Positions 1 through 12,655 of a DNA stretch of 64,000 nt are shown here, in pieces. Location: positions 15,440,501 to 15,504,500 of the forward strand of contig AP031353.1 of NCBI GenBank assembly GCA_037833965.1, read 5' to 3'. Under the pieces are notes generated by a model that saw only the letters and a list, made by a program, of their open reading frames with translations, had not been told where the DNA came from and searched no databases. The translations under genes and the position numbers were made by a program. Within the stretch, counting starts at the first letter, position 1. Each line of letters opens with the position of its first letter. This DNA comes from Marchantia polymorpha subsp. ruderalis. Lineage: Eukaryota > Streptophyta > Marchantiopsida > Marchantiales > Marchantiaceae.

Positions 1-2
1 AA

Positions 3-361
3 GTGCCTGGATCTTACATTGAGTTTGCGGAGAGACTTGTTCTTCCTGTCTTTTCTTCTCTCAGTGATGAACAGGTCAGTCTTCCTTTCCGCAACATTTA
101 ATCAATTTTCGAAAGTGTTGCTCAATTTCGGCCCAATTTCGTGTGTCGAAGTCACATTTCTGATATATTCACTTTTCCGTTTGCTTGGAGCATCGTTTGA
201 TTGATGAGTTCGTTCTCCCCTCCGACATGCGTTGACTTTTTGTCCATCTACATATTTGTTTGCAGATTCAAGAATGTCATCGCAGAGAGGGATTTGAAGT
301 TGGCAATGCGGACAAGATATTCGAGAGTACTTCCTCAGATCAAATGAGCTTGAAAGGTTAA
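3..361 (+). CDS. 3' end of an unrecognised gene (last two exons)
   Basis: Two exons read in one frame, 3-74 and 266-361, joined by an intron with GT at 75-76 and AG at 264-265. They encode about 56 residues beginning VPGSYIEFAERL, with VFSSLSDEQ at the junction, and ending QMSLKG before TAA at 359-361. The junction is phase 0 and both splice sites fit consensus, which is the main support for a real gene. I do not recognise the family. The piece is hydrophilic apart from a short stretch around RLVLPVF. Most of the gene lies upstream of the window. The intronless reading of the first 200 bases is probably only intron read-through. Confidence 0.5.
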
Positions 362-2182
362 CTTATTGAGAGTTCTTGAAGGGTTACGTAATACTTCGTG
401 ACTCACCTGTGTTCTCATGCGGAAGAAAACATCTGTACATCGACGGTCTTGACATGTAAATACAAATTTCAAGACTGCAATGGACAAGAAAAATGGATGA
501 AAATTTCGTATATCAAACACGCTTTTCCTGGTAGTCCAGCTGTACAGTAAAGCTAGACACAGAACTTGTGGTACGCGACAGACGGCATGAACATGCTCAC
601 TTTTGATGCATGTGCAAAGAGTCCACAATATGCACATACCGGGAGAAGCCAAATCCAGAGAAATCCAGTCAGCAATTACAACCCTCTTTAGCGATTCGCA
701 ATTGCTGAATAAATGTAGTTTCCTCAATGCTCCAGGTGCATGTTAAAAGCTAGAGAGATGAACATTAACAGTATTGACTAGGAACCTGGAACAAAAAATT
801 GAAATATGTACTTGTTTATAAGTTTCACCTATTACTGCATTTTCATATCGCACCATTTAATCTAGCACGAGATCTAGACCTAGACGCCGAAAACAGAAGT
901 CCATACTGAATTCCCAGATATTGTATGTTCTTGTTCACCCAAGCTATAAATTCGAACAGTGACTGTTCTTCTCGCTCAGTATTCCATTTTGGAGATTTGT
1001 GATTGTGCTCGTTAATATATAAGTCTCTGACTAAACATTCAAAACCCCGAGGTGATGACATTTACTCTTGGAAAACTAGACGCTATGTCGTGACTCTGGT
1101 TGAACTCGCATGGTAGATCGGTTCAAAACGGTAAAGCAGTGACTGTGTGTAGTGAGACGTGTCCTACGTCTCGGTTTGAGGATAGACTTTGTTCTAGGAC
1201 GCGGTTTCGTGACACGCTTTGGGCGCTTTTTCTTCCAATTTTCCAGAACGTGTGATGAAAAATTTAGACTTGGTTCACATTCCTTCAGTCTCAAGGTTGT
1301 GCCGCCTCGATTTCTCACCCCTATGTAAAAAGCTCCTTGTCCGTGAACTGAGATAAAACGGGCCAATCCGCTCCCATTGTACGATGGGATCTGTGCAGAT
1401 CTCACATCTAGAAAGGAAGAGGTTTTAATATGCGATTTGTCAACAAACGGTGGACCCCCTCATGTCGAGCAACCGTGGACTGCAGTTCAGGACGCACCTT
1501 AAGAAGATGTACAATTCTACAAGTCAAAACTCCTTCTAAACTTATTTAGGCCTTCAGTACCGGCATTATTCCTATAAGTGGTCTTGGAAGTCATGAAATA
1601 TATCAGTGAATCATATGTGATAGATTCATATTGTTTCCTGATTCCAGTCATGAACCTATATTTCACATTGGAAAGCTGCCAAGTTCATACATTAACATTA
1701 CCAGTCGATATTGCACAGATCTATGTAAGAAATGTTGATGCGACAGTTCTTACTTACAATTATCAAGATGGTCGTTGTGATTCTTGTGGAAAATGCTAGA
1801 GTGCATTTCCAGTATTGTTTTTTGACACGATCCTACAAGCCTAGTGGAGAGGGTTGCCAAGTACATAGCTTTCATCATAAGAAGAGCCGATCAAGCTGTA
1901 CAACGATGAACATAAATAGTACCCATGGACTAGTATCCTATGACAATGAAAAGTATGTCATATATCATCTTTGATTGGGATGGATTTTTAATTTAGAGCA
2001 TAAAACTGTACACATAGCTATGTAAATACATTGAGTATAATATGCTACACACTAGCCAAAAGAAAATAATAAGTTTGTAGCACACCACTCTGCCAACATG
2101 TGATAATAAGGGTCTAAAGATTCATATATTCTAATGCTAGAGTGGCTATGAGTGAGTGTATGTATGTATGTATACACATTTT
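362..2182. other. intergenic, no supported gene
   Basis: Downstream flank of the left-edge gene. Short open frames occur on both strands, for example a basic 109-codon frame on the minus strand at 1076-1405, but none shows a family motif, consensus splice sites or a plausible context. A GTAT microsatellite lies at about 2157-2172. I see nothing else. Confidence 0.4.
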
Positions 2183-2447
2183 TATATACACAAAATCTCC
2201 AATTATATATATATATATATATATATATAATTGGAGATTTTGGTCTCCACTCACTTATAGCAAGGAGATGACTAATCAAAGCTCAAAAATGTGATGCATG
2301 ATATATATATATATATTTTTTTTTTTATATACACAAAATCTCCAATTATATATATAAATAAATAAATAAATATATAATTGGAGATTTTGGTCTCCACTCA
2401 CTTATAGCAAGGAGATGACTAATCAAAGCTCAAAAATGTGATGCATG
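2183..2447. repeat. tandem pair of palindrome-bearing repeats
   Basis: Two direct copies, 2183-2300 and 2326-2447, share TATATACACAAAATCTCC, an AT-rich centre, then ATTGGAGATTTTGGTCTCC and a common tail ending GTGATGCATG. Each copy contains an inverted repeat: CAAAATCTCCAATTATATA on the left and its reverse complement on the right, around an AT dinucleotide run in copy 1 and an AAAT-type run in copy 2. Each could fold into a long hairpin. This resembles a small foldback or MITE-like unit that duplicated in place. No target duplication was defined. Confidence 0.7.
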
Positions 2448-3865
2448 GAATATAAATAGAGATAAGTATCATGTCTAAACAAAGACATGTTTCCCAACCC
2501 TATAACATGTTGTCCCTCATCCTACTGGACTCCATGTGAAATGTGCATACTCATGTTGTGTCTAAGAAGTCACGTGAGGTATCCATTTCATTCTCAAGTA
2601 TCATCTCAAGTTCCTCCTTAGTTGCTTTTTTGGTAACCAGACTCTATATTGTGAAGAATTAGTAAATTATACAAACATTTGCTGAATCTAAGGTGTATTA
2701 CCATTGCACTTATGCAATGAAGTTTGATACTCCAAACCAAGGTAGAAGTAGAAAAATTAGCCAAAGGCCAATAGGTCGAGTAACTTAGTCCCGCTGTGCC
2801 GATACCTTTCACTTTTTCTAAAGAAATATTCAGATCTGACGCACACGGTGTACAAGTGAATAGATACATATATTTAGCATGGATACTGCGACATAAATTT
2901 GCCTTTTCGCTCTTACTCTGGCTGGTGTACACGTACTGCATTCTCACATAACTTGCAGGAAGCGGGGGCAGGAAAAGCGAAATTGATGCGTGACCTCCAA
3001 TCGAAATTGATGCGCGTGACCTCCAATTGCAAACCGTGTTAATTTGGCGCGGCGTCTTTGCTCTCTGTGTCGCTGTGTCTCTTGCCCTTCTCTCTCCTGC
3101 TCCTTCTCCTTGTCTCCGATGGAGGAGGCTCGCATCGATCGCATATTCTGGAGCTGAGAGAGTCGAGCGCTTCTTGTTGCAGCGGTTCTCGCTTTTGTCT
3201 GCCGTTTGGATACGAGACCAGCTTTGGCGTTAGCTCTCTCGCTATCTCTCTCTACCCAATTCCTCGACGACAGGCACAAGGGGAGAGCAAGGCAAGGCAA
3301 GGGCAGGGCAGGGCTGCAGGGGACGACAAGGTTGGAGAGAGCACGCGTTTTGCGAGGGAGATAGGGACGAAGTAAGGCAGGAAGGAAGGAAGGAAGGAAG
3401 GGTGAGAGCGAGGGGTTCAGTGGGTTGGCCGGACTTCTGAGCCCACCTTCTCTGCGAGGGAGGTTTCCTGCAGGCGCGAGATCTGGAGATCCAGATTCGA
3501 GGTAGAGACTTTGATTTTTGCTGGCAATTAGTGTCTTGATTGGCTCGTCCGTGGGGTTGGTTCCGCGAGGTTTTCCTCGGTGCAGTTTGGGGAGTCTTGC
3601 GGATTCGGTGATGAGTAGAGTGGACAGGGGCAACGGTGTGAAGGTTGTGGCGAGGTTGCTGGATTTCTGATGGTGGTGAGAAGATCGGAATAGAGGATTA
3701 GTTTGAAGCAGGCAGAGATCGGGCCGGGCGGATCGTTAGATGAGCGCTTGGAAGGACGTTTGAATCTCCTGTCGGATCGATCGGCTGTTAGATCGAGTTG
3801 CCGCGGTAGGCAGTTCTTTTTGACTGAGGAAGTAACGAGGGGCACTTTTGCAGGGTAATACAAGA
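2448..3865 (+). promoter_or_regulatory. upstream region and leader of alpha-SNAP
   Basis: The stretch from about 3050 to the ATG is GC-richer than the flank and rich in CT and GA runs: CTCTCT tracts at 3050-3110 and 3230-3260, and a GGAA tetranucleotide run at about 3380-3400. This is typical of a plant 5' leader. A polypyrimidine-like CACTTTTGCAG ending at 3852, just before the ATG at 3866, could be an acceptor for a 5'-UTR intron. No clear TATA box was assigned. Long antisense frames here, such as 2944-3633, look like by-products of the biased composition. Confidence 0.4.
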
Positions 3866-6800
3866 ATGGGGGACTTGGAGTCGCAGGGCAACGAGTTTGA
3901 GCAGAAAGCGGAGAAGAAGCTGAAAGGATGGGGTATTTTTGGGAGCAAATATGACGACGCGGCCGAGCTTCTGGAAAAAGCGGGAAACTCCTACAAACTT
4001 GCCAAAGCTTGTGAGAATCTTTCCTCTATCCTTCATCTCTCTCGACAGCCGCATCATGCGAGCGATCGCTCAAATTCGTAAATCTCGCATGTTACTCTCC
4101 TTGATCCGATGGTCCCTCTGTCAGGAGGTTACTCTTTCGTGCTCTGCTTTGTTTGCGACTGCAACATTCACGTAGGCTGTTTTCTCTGCACACATGTCTG
4201 GTGTACTCTGTTTCGAAATTGCCCCACTCGCTACAGTGGAAATTAGGTCACAATTCTTGATATGCCGCAACGTGATCTTTTCAGGGGATAAAGCTGCTGC
4301 GGTCTACATTAAACTTGCGAATTGTCATGCCAAGGTTTGTTTCTCTGGGTCGCCGGCCCGAACCCTACAATTCAGAAGAGATCGTTTTGTAAATAGCGTG
4401 CATGCTGGTGGTCATGTCGTGAAGTGGGTGTCTATAGGTGAGCAAACTTAGAAAATCCTGTCATCCTCTAATGTAGGAAATAGGCACCTCTGACATGATG
4501 GATTCAGCGATTTCAGTGTGATCTTAACGCTGGATTCTGACAACAATTTCCCAGCTCCTTTTGAGCGTCTTTGGGCTCCCTTCTGTGTAGAGATCATACA
4601 GGAGAGATACCTTCTATTTGTTCTTGGACACATCATACTGTTTCCCACGGTATACGACTCTCCATCTGCATTTCGAGTGTTTCGAGTCTGGTCTGGTTTC
4701 TCACTGCACCTTCATGGGATCGTGTATTTCATGCAGACTTAGGTGTCGATCATTGTGAGAAGTTTACATTTTCTGCACAGATAAAAGTGGAGAGATTGTT
4801 GTTATTTTGTGTCATTCCCACCTACTTATTGCACTGATCATTCACTTTTTGTGATGCCAATGACTATCATTGACACTGTACCTATGAAAATCCATATTTC
4901 CTTTAACCACAAGATCTGTCTACCTCTGTAATGACTGTCTCTGTAGTAACGACTCTGACTGCAAAAAATTACTGTGAAACTAGAATAAATATTCTAGTTT
5001 CACTTTACTGAAGGAGCTGCTCAACAACAGGTCTTAACCCATCTTCGAGGCACTAGGCAGGAGCTTGGATCCGAGAGTATGCTGTATGCAACTTTCCCGA
5101 GGCGCTTGTTGGGTAGCCGAGTTTGGATATGGTCTTGGTGTAATTGGTAGACGTTGCAATATTTTTCGGGCAAAGTTTGGTCGTGAAATAACTGTGTTCT
5201 CCCAGAAAACCGCAAGTTTCGACGATAAAATACTTTCCAACGATATTGTGGCTGCAACTCACGTCCCTTACGTCTTCTTTATAGCTGTGAATCTTTTATT
5301 TACGAGTGATCTTTGAATGCATTTACTAAACATATTCTCCTGCTTGGTTACGTCAGTAGAGTGTTACCTGTGGTAAATGGTAAATGGTAAATGGTAAATA
5401 TGAAGAATTATACGTTGTTCTGATAATGTTAAACTCACTTCACTTTCAAACTTCCCCTGCTTGGTTACGTCAGTAGAGTGTTACCTGTGGACGAATATGA
5501 AGAATTATACGTTGTTCTGATAATGTTTAACGCACTTCACTTTTAAACTTTACCTTTGGCCGCACAGAAATGACATAATGATTACAGATGTGAAGAATAT
5601 CACTCTCAAGGGGTCCGTTGTTTATTTTTGTTAGTCGGGCTTCCCTTGAGGCACACACACTCAATCGTACATGCTTGATCAGCAGGTGCCGTTGATCATA
5701 TCCCAGATGTCCTTCTACATCGCTCGAGAATAACCTCTGAGGGGGCTTTTTCTCTGAACTCAGCAATATAGACATCTTGGTTTTTTTTTCGTGGATATTA
5801 AATTGTTCTGTCGTTTGTCTTTACAGCTTGAGAGCAAACATGAAGCAGCGACTGCATTCGTCGATGCTGCCAACTGTTACAAGAAAACTCAGCCACAAGG
5901 TGCGTGTGACGGTCTTACCTCGGGAAACTAGTTTCGTCAAGGAAATACAGTGTCTTTCTCAGCGCTTAAGTTACATTTTATATGGCACGAAGGTTCTTAC
6001 TTCATCTTCGGATCTTCATCTTCGGATGTCGGATCTTCAACCAAGTGTCTGCTGGACGGACACTATGAGCAAACCCCATGGGAAGTCCTTCAGACGCTTC
6101 AGTTTTAGGAGAAGTAAAGTGGTGAAGGAGTGCAACTGCTCAGAATTGCCGCGTTTGTCCTGGTCAATGCATCATCCGCATTTGGTTTTTGTTGGCCGCC
6201 GAAAGGATCCTACGTTCGTCTGTTGGCCTCTGTTGGTCACAATTCATGTACCTATATCCTCTCCAGTTAGTGAATGAACCTCTCGTTTCTGCGAGTTTTT
6301 TAGGTTTGTTGTGATGTCTAGGACTTATATTCTCTTCAAACCTTGTTCGTTCAAGTGTAACTGTCTTGTGGTCTGATCGTGGGGTATTCATTGTATCGTC
6401 TATAACACCCTTGGTTCCACCCGCAGAAGCAATTAAAGCTTTGAACACTGGAGTTGCTCTGTATATGGAGATTGGACGTTTGTCTATGGCTGCGAAATAT
6501 CTGAAGGTGGTTGCTCTGCCTCGCCTTTCCTTTTGACGGTCCTTTTTTCTTAAGAATGTTCACTTTTCTTGAATTGACCCTACAGGTTATCTCTGTTGTC
6601 CAGCCGCGACTACCGTGAAAGAGTATCGACATGTGAAATTTCTCTCAGTATTCGGACAGTGTGTAACGTGGTATAGTTCATTTTACTAGGACATTGGAGA
6701 TATCTACGGGAAAGAAGAGGATGCCCAAAAAGCCATGGATTACTACGAGAAAGCGGCTGATCTGTACTCTGGTGAAGAGGCCAATAGCACCGGCAATCAA

Positions 6801-7882
6801 TGCCGGCTCAAGGTGGCCGAGTACGCTGCCGAACTGGAACAGTGAGTGTTCGTCTACATCCGTTGTATCTTGTTCTTCAGAATTCTTAAAGAGCGTGGAA
6901 TAGATTCATGATCGTTGCTCTTGCATACTGTCTAGGTGTAATCGTGGTTATCACATAACGCTGTATTTTCAAAGTAAGATCATTCTAACAGTTTTTCTCG
7001 TTGTCCTTACAGATACCCAAAGGCTATAGAAATATACGAGGTGGTTGCTAGGCAGTCCTTGGATAGCAATCTTCTCAAGTACAGCGTAAAGGGTTATCTT
7101 CTGAATGCAGGCCTATGCCACTTATGTGGCAGTGACATCGTTGCTATACACAATGCTTTGGAGAAATATCAGGTCAGTCTTTTACTCGATTATGTTTATC
7201 TGTAAGTCATTCCCTTTCCATTTTATTGCATCTTGTCGCTAAGGCTGCGATATTGATCGAATGAACTCATTTATTTCTTGGTTGCTCCTGGTTACCTGCA
7301 GGATTTGGATCCAACTTTCAGCAATACACGGGAGTGCAAGTTTCTAGCAGTACTGCTCATATCCATCCTTTACAGCTTCCTTTGTTGTTGACCTAGATAT
7401 TTGATCTGAGAATGTGTCAGAAGTATGGTACAGTTTTCCTTTTCGGTGGTTGAGCAATGTCTTATATCAGCTATACTGTAGACTGCAACTCTTGGGAGAG
7501 GCCAGCAGTTATTTGACTGGTTTTGTAATATGCAGGACTTGGCAGCCGCAATAGATGAGGAGGATGTTGGAAAATTCACTGACGTTGTAAAGGAGTTCGA
7601 CAGTATGTCTCGCCTAGTAAGTTTTCTTAACACTTCAGCCGTTGTCTCTTGAAAATGCCATCTTTGCCCGGTTTGGTCATCTATCAGGACCTGGGCAGCT
7701 GAGGGCCGGGAATATTTTGCACCAACAGGCCTCTGCAAATGAGAAGTCATAATTACTGTCGGAAGACACTCCTGACGTAGTCGTACTGGTTGTTGATATA
7801 GGACCAATGGAAAACGATGCTTCTTTTGCGGGCCAAGAATGCCCTGAAGGCCAAGGAAATGGAGGAGGATGAGCTGACATAA
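3866..7882 (+). CDS. ASNAP: alpha-soluble NSF attachment protein (alpha-SNAP)
   Basis: Alpha-SNAP binds assembled SNARE complexes and recruits the NSF ATPase, which takes them apart after membrane fusion in the secretory pathway. Nine exons join in frame: 3866-4010, 4285-4334, 5827-5899, 6427-6506, 6690-6841, 7013-7172, 7302-7349, 7536-7616 and 7802-7882. They give 289 residues, the usual family length. The protein opens [19 protein letters not shown] and [19 protein letters not shown]. It continues with TPR-like helical pairs ([62 protein letters not shown]). It ends KEMEEDELT, with the conserved LLLRAK leucines and penultimate leucine needed in the family to stimulate NSF. All introns are GT-AG; intron 2 is the longest (about 1.5 kb) and contains a tandem duplication. 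The start is the first ATG in frame with the conserved N-terminus. Confidence 0.96.
5339..5551. repeat. imperfect tandem duplication inside alpha-SNAP intron 2
   Basis: A unit starting TGCTTGGTTACGTCAGTAG is present twice, from about 5339 and about 5456. Both copies continue through GAAGAATTATACGTTGTTC and CACTTCACTTT. The first copy also holds four GGTAAAT-type 7-mers at about 5374-5400 that the second lacks. It lies wholly within an intron and does not affect the protein. Confidence 0.8.
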
Positions 7883-9839
7883 TGGAGATTGGCGCAAGGC
7901 GGTCGAGATTATATCTCACTCTCCATCTTTGTTATTGGCTGGGTTTGGCTGTTCCCTTTGGTTAGAGACGAACAACCATTGAGACATGTAATTGTTGTGC
8001 TAGACATTGTTATTCATAGTGTGGAGGAGTAGGTGTCATGTTCCCTTCCTGCTTTTGGCTCGAATGGAAGAGCTTAGTGTGTTTGTAAATCCATAAATTA
8101 TCACAACTTCCTTTCTTGATGGAATGTGTAGCTCCTTACTGCAATTTTTAATCCCACCAAGTCCTCTCTTTGGTGGCATGGCGAATCCTCTTCTAGGAGC
8201 TCTGGGTGGATGGAGGTTCTTAACGTTTTGTAGGTCAATGTGTGCTAGTTCTTGTCTATTTTGACAGCATCCTGGACCTCTTTCTCTCATCTTAGTGATG
8301 AACAATAGGAGGATGGTAACCTATCCCGTGTATCAACAGCGATGATGTGCAGTAAAGTAAAATATATAGGAATCCATTGTTTGATCATTCCCTAGCCGTG
8401 CCACGTAACTTCAGTTTGTGGGGCAGTTGAAGTGCAAAATAGAATAATTTTGCAAGCTGGATCCTGCTTTCATGAAGTTGGGATTCTTAGATGAGAAAGA
8501 ACGTGTCGTACTCTTCTAAGTATTAAACCCACAGTACGAAAGAATGGACTCTAGTTAAGGTTGGACACCAACCGTCCTTCACAGCAAGAGAGTCAAGAGC
8601 ACGCAAAGCTGCTGCACGCCTTCCGTAACGCTTCTGATTATTTGTAATACCGCGAAGAATATATAAGTATGTCAGTGTGAACGTTGAGCTGGGCTTTATG
8701 GTTGCTGATTTGTTTTTGTGAAATAGGAAATATTTGGTACTTGGATATCAATTCCAGTAGCATAACGTGGCGGGTCAGTTTACTACTAGTTTACTACATT
8801 TCAGTTATGAGTCATATGCCCCCGTGGACCATGTCATGTGGACATGAGAAAGTGTAAATTTGAGTCGATAGACTTTCAACATTCCGGTGACTTTTTGATC
8901 GCAACAGGAGCTGGATTCTTGCAGTGCTGGTTTCAATTCTTTCCCTCTGCTGCCTGCTTCTAAATGCTCATGCTTTAGAATCAGATATGTCGCTTTATCG
9001 AAAACGTGGAAGAGGTCAAAAGCAATCTTTCAATTGGCAATATTAAACTTGGTGCCGAGAGCTCATGAAAACCCCTCATTACTCGTGCTTCGTAATAGCC
9101 ACGCAAGCGCTGTAGTATTATATTCTGCAAGTAACTACTTTTCATGGCACGGCAGATTGGCGTTCTGGATGGAAGTGTGCTTCTTATTGTTTGTGTATTT
9201 CGTGCAACGAAAGGTGGGGTTGTTCTTTTTTTATTTTAAGTCAAGCCACTTTCAGTCGAAAGATGGCGACTGAGAGCCTTGTTATCTCAACGAGGGCAGG
9301 TGAGCTTTGTCCGACGGTTGTGAACTCCAAAATACGACAACGCATATAACGTGGAGGCCTGATGGGATGAGAGTTACCGATTGGAAGTGGACCATCAGTA
9401 TGTTCTTCTGATTCCCCTGATGCTTGAAAGAGAGCAGTTGAAAAGAAAGAAATGGAGTACATGCAGTACCAATCGGTATGCTCAGATTTCATCGTGACCC
9501 CCGCAGGTAAGACCGAATACTCGAAAACCTTGTCCTTGCATGGCGTTTATTTGCATTGAAACCGTGTTCCTGCGACGAGTAATCTATTATCCGAGCTGCA
9601 CTTCCTTTAGAGTAGGCTTTCCGACACTGAAAGCGAGATGTGCAAACACTGATTGGGTTTTCAAAGCATGACCAAATATCTCATGCGGACGAACTGAACC
9701 CCAACATCTGGTTCGGCTTCCTCTCCCCGGAATCTTGGGCTGTAGGATCTTGAATGAATATCGTCTTGTGAGCATCAAACCATGCTCCCGTAATCTACAG
9801 CGGAGCATCCTATTCACCGTGTTCACCGTGTTCACGTGA
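7883..9839. other. 3' flank of alpha-SNAP and intergenic sequence
   Basis: 7883 to about 8400 is the probable 3'-UTR and downstream flank of alpha-SNAP. I see no second gene from there to 9839. Short frames, for example plus strand 9034-9273 and minus strand 9241-9492, have no recognisable motif. Composition is mixed and moderately AT-rich. Confidence 0.4.
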
Positions 9840-11150
9840 TATTCCTCACGAGCCCGATGTTGATTGACAGGCCAGTGGTCTGTCCAGACATTTCATGGGG
9901 TCGCTTGTTGATACGTACACCGGCCCTAGTGTCGTTGACAGTCGTTCCAGCACACCTCCAGGTCCTTCAGCATGACAGTGACCGACATCACGCAATGCGC
10001 ATGACCTGTCTCATGTCGAGTCAAGCAACCCAAACCATCGACCCAATCAGTCAACCAAGCCCCGAGGAGCGCAACCCATGCCCTGGTCAAGGATTCACGT
10101 GGAATTCCACATCCAAGCCAGCTCGCTAGCCTCGTCCTTCTGACGAGCCCCGATGCCTCAAGCGACGGGCAATTCGTAGCTTGTTTGCTTGCCTGCTTGC
10201 CTGCCTGCTTGATTGCAGCTCATAGCTGTGTCTCCGTGGAAGTGGCAACATCAACTTTCAAGCCCGCTGGAAGAGACCCAGAAAAAGCACACTGTCTGCC
10301 TCAGCTCTCCCATCGTACTCCCTGATCTTCGAATGGGGATTTTATCCCTCTTCTCGAGAGACCTCATCGCCCATGCACAATGTTTGACTCGTCAACACTG
10401 ACAACGCACTGGTGTACGCTCGAAGCTGCGGAGTGCAGTGTAGGGCAGTCCAGTCCAGTTCCAGTCCAGTGCACAGGAGAGCAACGAGGAGGTTGGGGGC
10501 CCCAACGGGGTACGAGAGGAGGAATCGATTCTCTGTGGCCGGCCACAGTTGGAGGATAATGCCGGTGCCAGTGGATCCATTGGCTTCCAATTCTGAGTCA
10601 GGCTCGCGGGACTCTAGACTCCACCACCATAAAGAGCACCTCCGCATGGGTTCTGCTCTAGACCATGAGGAGGCGCCCTTTATGAGCCAGCGGAGGGCAG
10701 TCATGTGCGCCTGCGCGCAGCCAACCAGAGCCCAGACATTCTGCCAGACTTGGAAAGCCTGCGGCGGACAAAACACTCTCTGTTCCCAGCGCCAATCGCC
10801 ATCCGAACCCCCTGACACCCGACGACGTCGTCCTCCCCCGACGTCACTCGTCCTCCGTCCACATCATGTGCCGACGGTGTCGTAACGCGACTCTCGCCCT
10901 CCTCCATGTCTTCCTTCCTTCGCCCTCATCCTCTCCTCTCCTCTCCTCTCCTCCCCTGCCCGTGCTTCTCCTCGAGTTTTTGGCTCTTGGTTCGTTCGGT
11001 AGAGCCTCCTCGTGCCGCATGGGCTTCGGTTTTCTTCAGGTATTTTTCCATCATTTGCAGCAATTCATGTTACGCTTGTACACGGTATCGTGTGCAAGAT
11101 TGAAGAACCCGAGGGAGGAGTCGAGGCTAGAAAGGAAAATAGAAACTGAT
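9840..11150. other. GC-rich tract with promoter or leader character, no gene identified
   Basis: GC content rises sharply against the neighbours. The tract holds GACGTC-type sequences near 10825-10845, a (CTCCT)n microsatellite at about 10932-10960, and a donor-like TTCAGGTATTT near 11036. Open frames of about 157 codons occur on both strands over 10342-10885, but neither resembles a known protein and they overlap antisense, as expected from composition. It could be the promoter and non-coding first exon of a gene lost or displaced by the retrotransposon cluster that follows, or of a non-coding transcript. Confidence 0.3.
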
Positions 11151-12655
11151 TGAGTTGGTAATGAATTCTGTTCAGATAAAAACCTCGAACTTTTGTTGGA
11201 GTGATCATGTGATCATTAATCTCGAACTTTTGTGTAAAGGGCATATTGGAGATGATCCAATACTTCGGGTGAAATCACTTTACTTTCGAACTACCGATCG
11301 AGTTTGGCTGCAGTAAGTTACAGTCTAGAGTGCTTCTAGAAAATATTTATTTTTACATAAAAGTACACCCGTGTTTTCTGAACCTTATTAAGGGCCGACC
11401 AGTTTGTTCGTTTGGTGCCCTCTTGAAGTGAGGTTATGTGCTTTCTCTGTAGGAATGTTTCCCCCTTAAGTTTTGATGGAGTTGACTATCTTCCTAGATA
11501 ATACCTTTTGAATTGCATTTAGGCTTCTCCCTCGTTAGATACAACAAAAGTCCCTCTTCTTACAATCGAATCCTACATACGGCATATTGAAAGAAGTAAC
11601 CAACTTTATTATCTCTTCTTACCATCCTTTTCTATATACAGCATATTTGGAAGAGGTAACCAACTCTATTAATCCGGAACTTTCAAAATAGAAAGCTATC
11701 GATGTCTTACAGAACCTGTTTATGGATGACGAATTTATTTTCCAACAAATAATAGTTTCGGTAAAAAATATGATGATGTGCCGTTGTAAGATATGAACAG
11801 GAAAAATTATCAGAGATGTGTTACACAAAGATTTTATTAACACCAGATAGTCTAGAAAAATTTAACGAAACAAAATCTCCTCCTCTTTCATTATTCCTGG
11901 TGAATTTGTGAGATAAAGACAAACCTCTATCCGCTTTGAAGACTAGGTGAACTTAGTGGATAAAGAGGTTATCATAAAAGAAATGTCTTATATATTATCT
12001 AGTTTTTGATTTTGAGAATGTATTTTTATACATCAAGGAAAAAGAGAGAAAAAATAAATGGAAATAGATGTTATTAACCATCCACAAATGTTTTTCCATC
12101 AACTAAGTTATGTAGTGGCTTGGTTTCTCAATCCACTATAAGTGTGAGTAAGATTGTACATTAAGTGTAGAAGATGTTTGCATAACTCCAAAATCACATG
12201 AAGAAAAGAAAATAGCTATTTATGATGTCATTACATATGTGTGGTATAATTTTAGTTTCAACTTATTTTTTCAAGTATCTACATACATTCAAATAACATA
12301 GAAATATTGAGAATGAAATCAAGTATGGAGATGCAAAATTGACTAATTATGCATATATTGCATTGTCAAATATCAATACACTTTTTTATCTACTTAAAAA
12401 GTTTTAAGTTGTATAATCAATTCATCTATATAGATTTTGTAAGATGGTAATATACCTTCTTCTCTATTTAAAAAGCTCTAATTTCATGTTTGATTCAAAA
12501 ATACAAAAAATGCAATTGTAACTGTGAAAATAAAAAATAAGAAGAGTATTCACAAACTTTGAAATCAAGAGATCTAATATGGTTTTATATTTTTTTAAAT
12601 ATTATCTAATTGAAAAACAATACAAGATCTTATCTCCATCAACCATGAAAGTACT
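11151..12655. other. AT-rich intergenic sequence with a short tandem pair
   Basis: No coding signal. Two similar segments of about 40 bases, at about 11571-11610 and 11632-11671, both contain a CATATT...GAAGAGGTAACCAACT-like core and form a diverged tandem repeat of about 61-base period. The remainder is low-complexity AT-rich sequence leading into the first LTR. Confidence 0.4.

Noticed and set aside
2944..3633. 229-codon minus-strand open frame
   Set aside because: Antisense to the CT/GA-rich alpha-SNAP leader; proline, serine and arginine-rich translation with no motif, explained by composition.
7370..7897. 175-codon minus-strand frame
   Set aside because: Shadow of the last alpha-SNAP exons; the plus strand has conserved domains and splice sites.
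10342..10885. Overlapping frames of about 157 codons on both strands
   Set aside because: Both strands are open over the same GC-rich bases and neither translation resembles a protein family.
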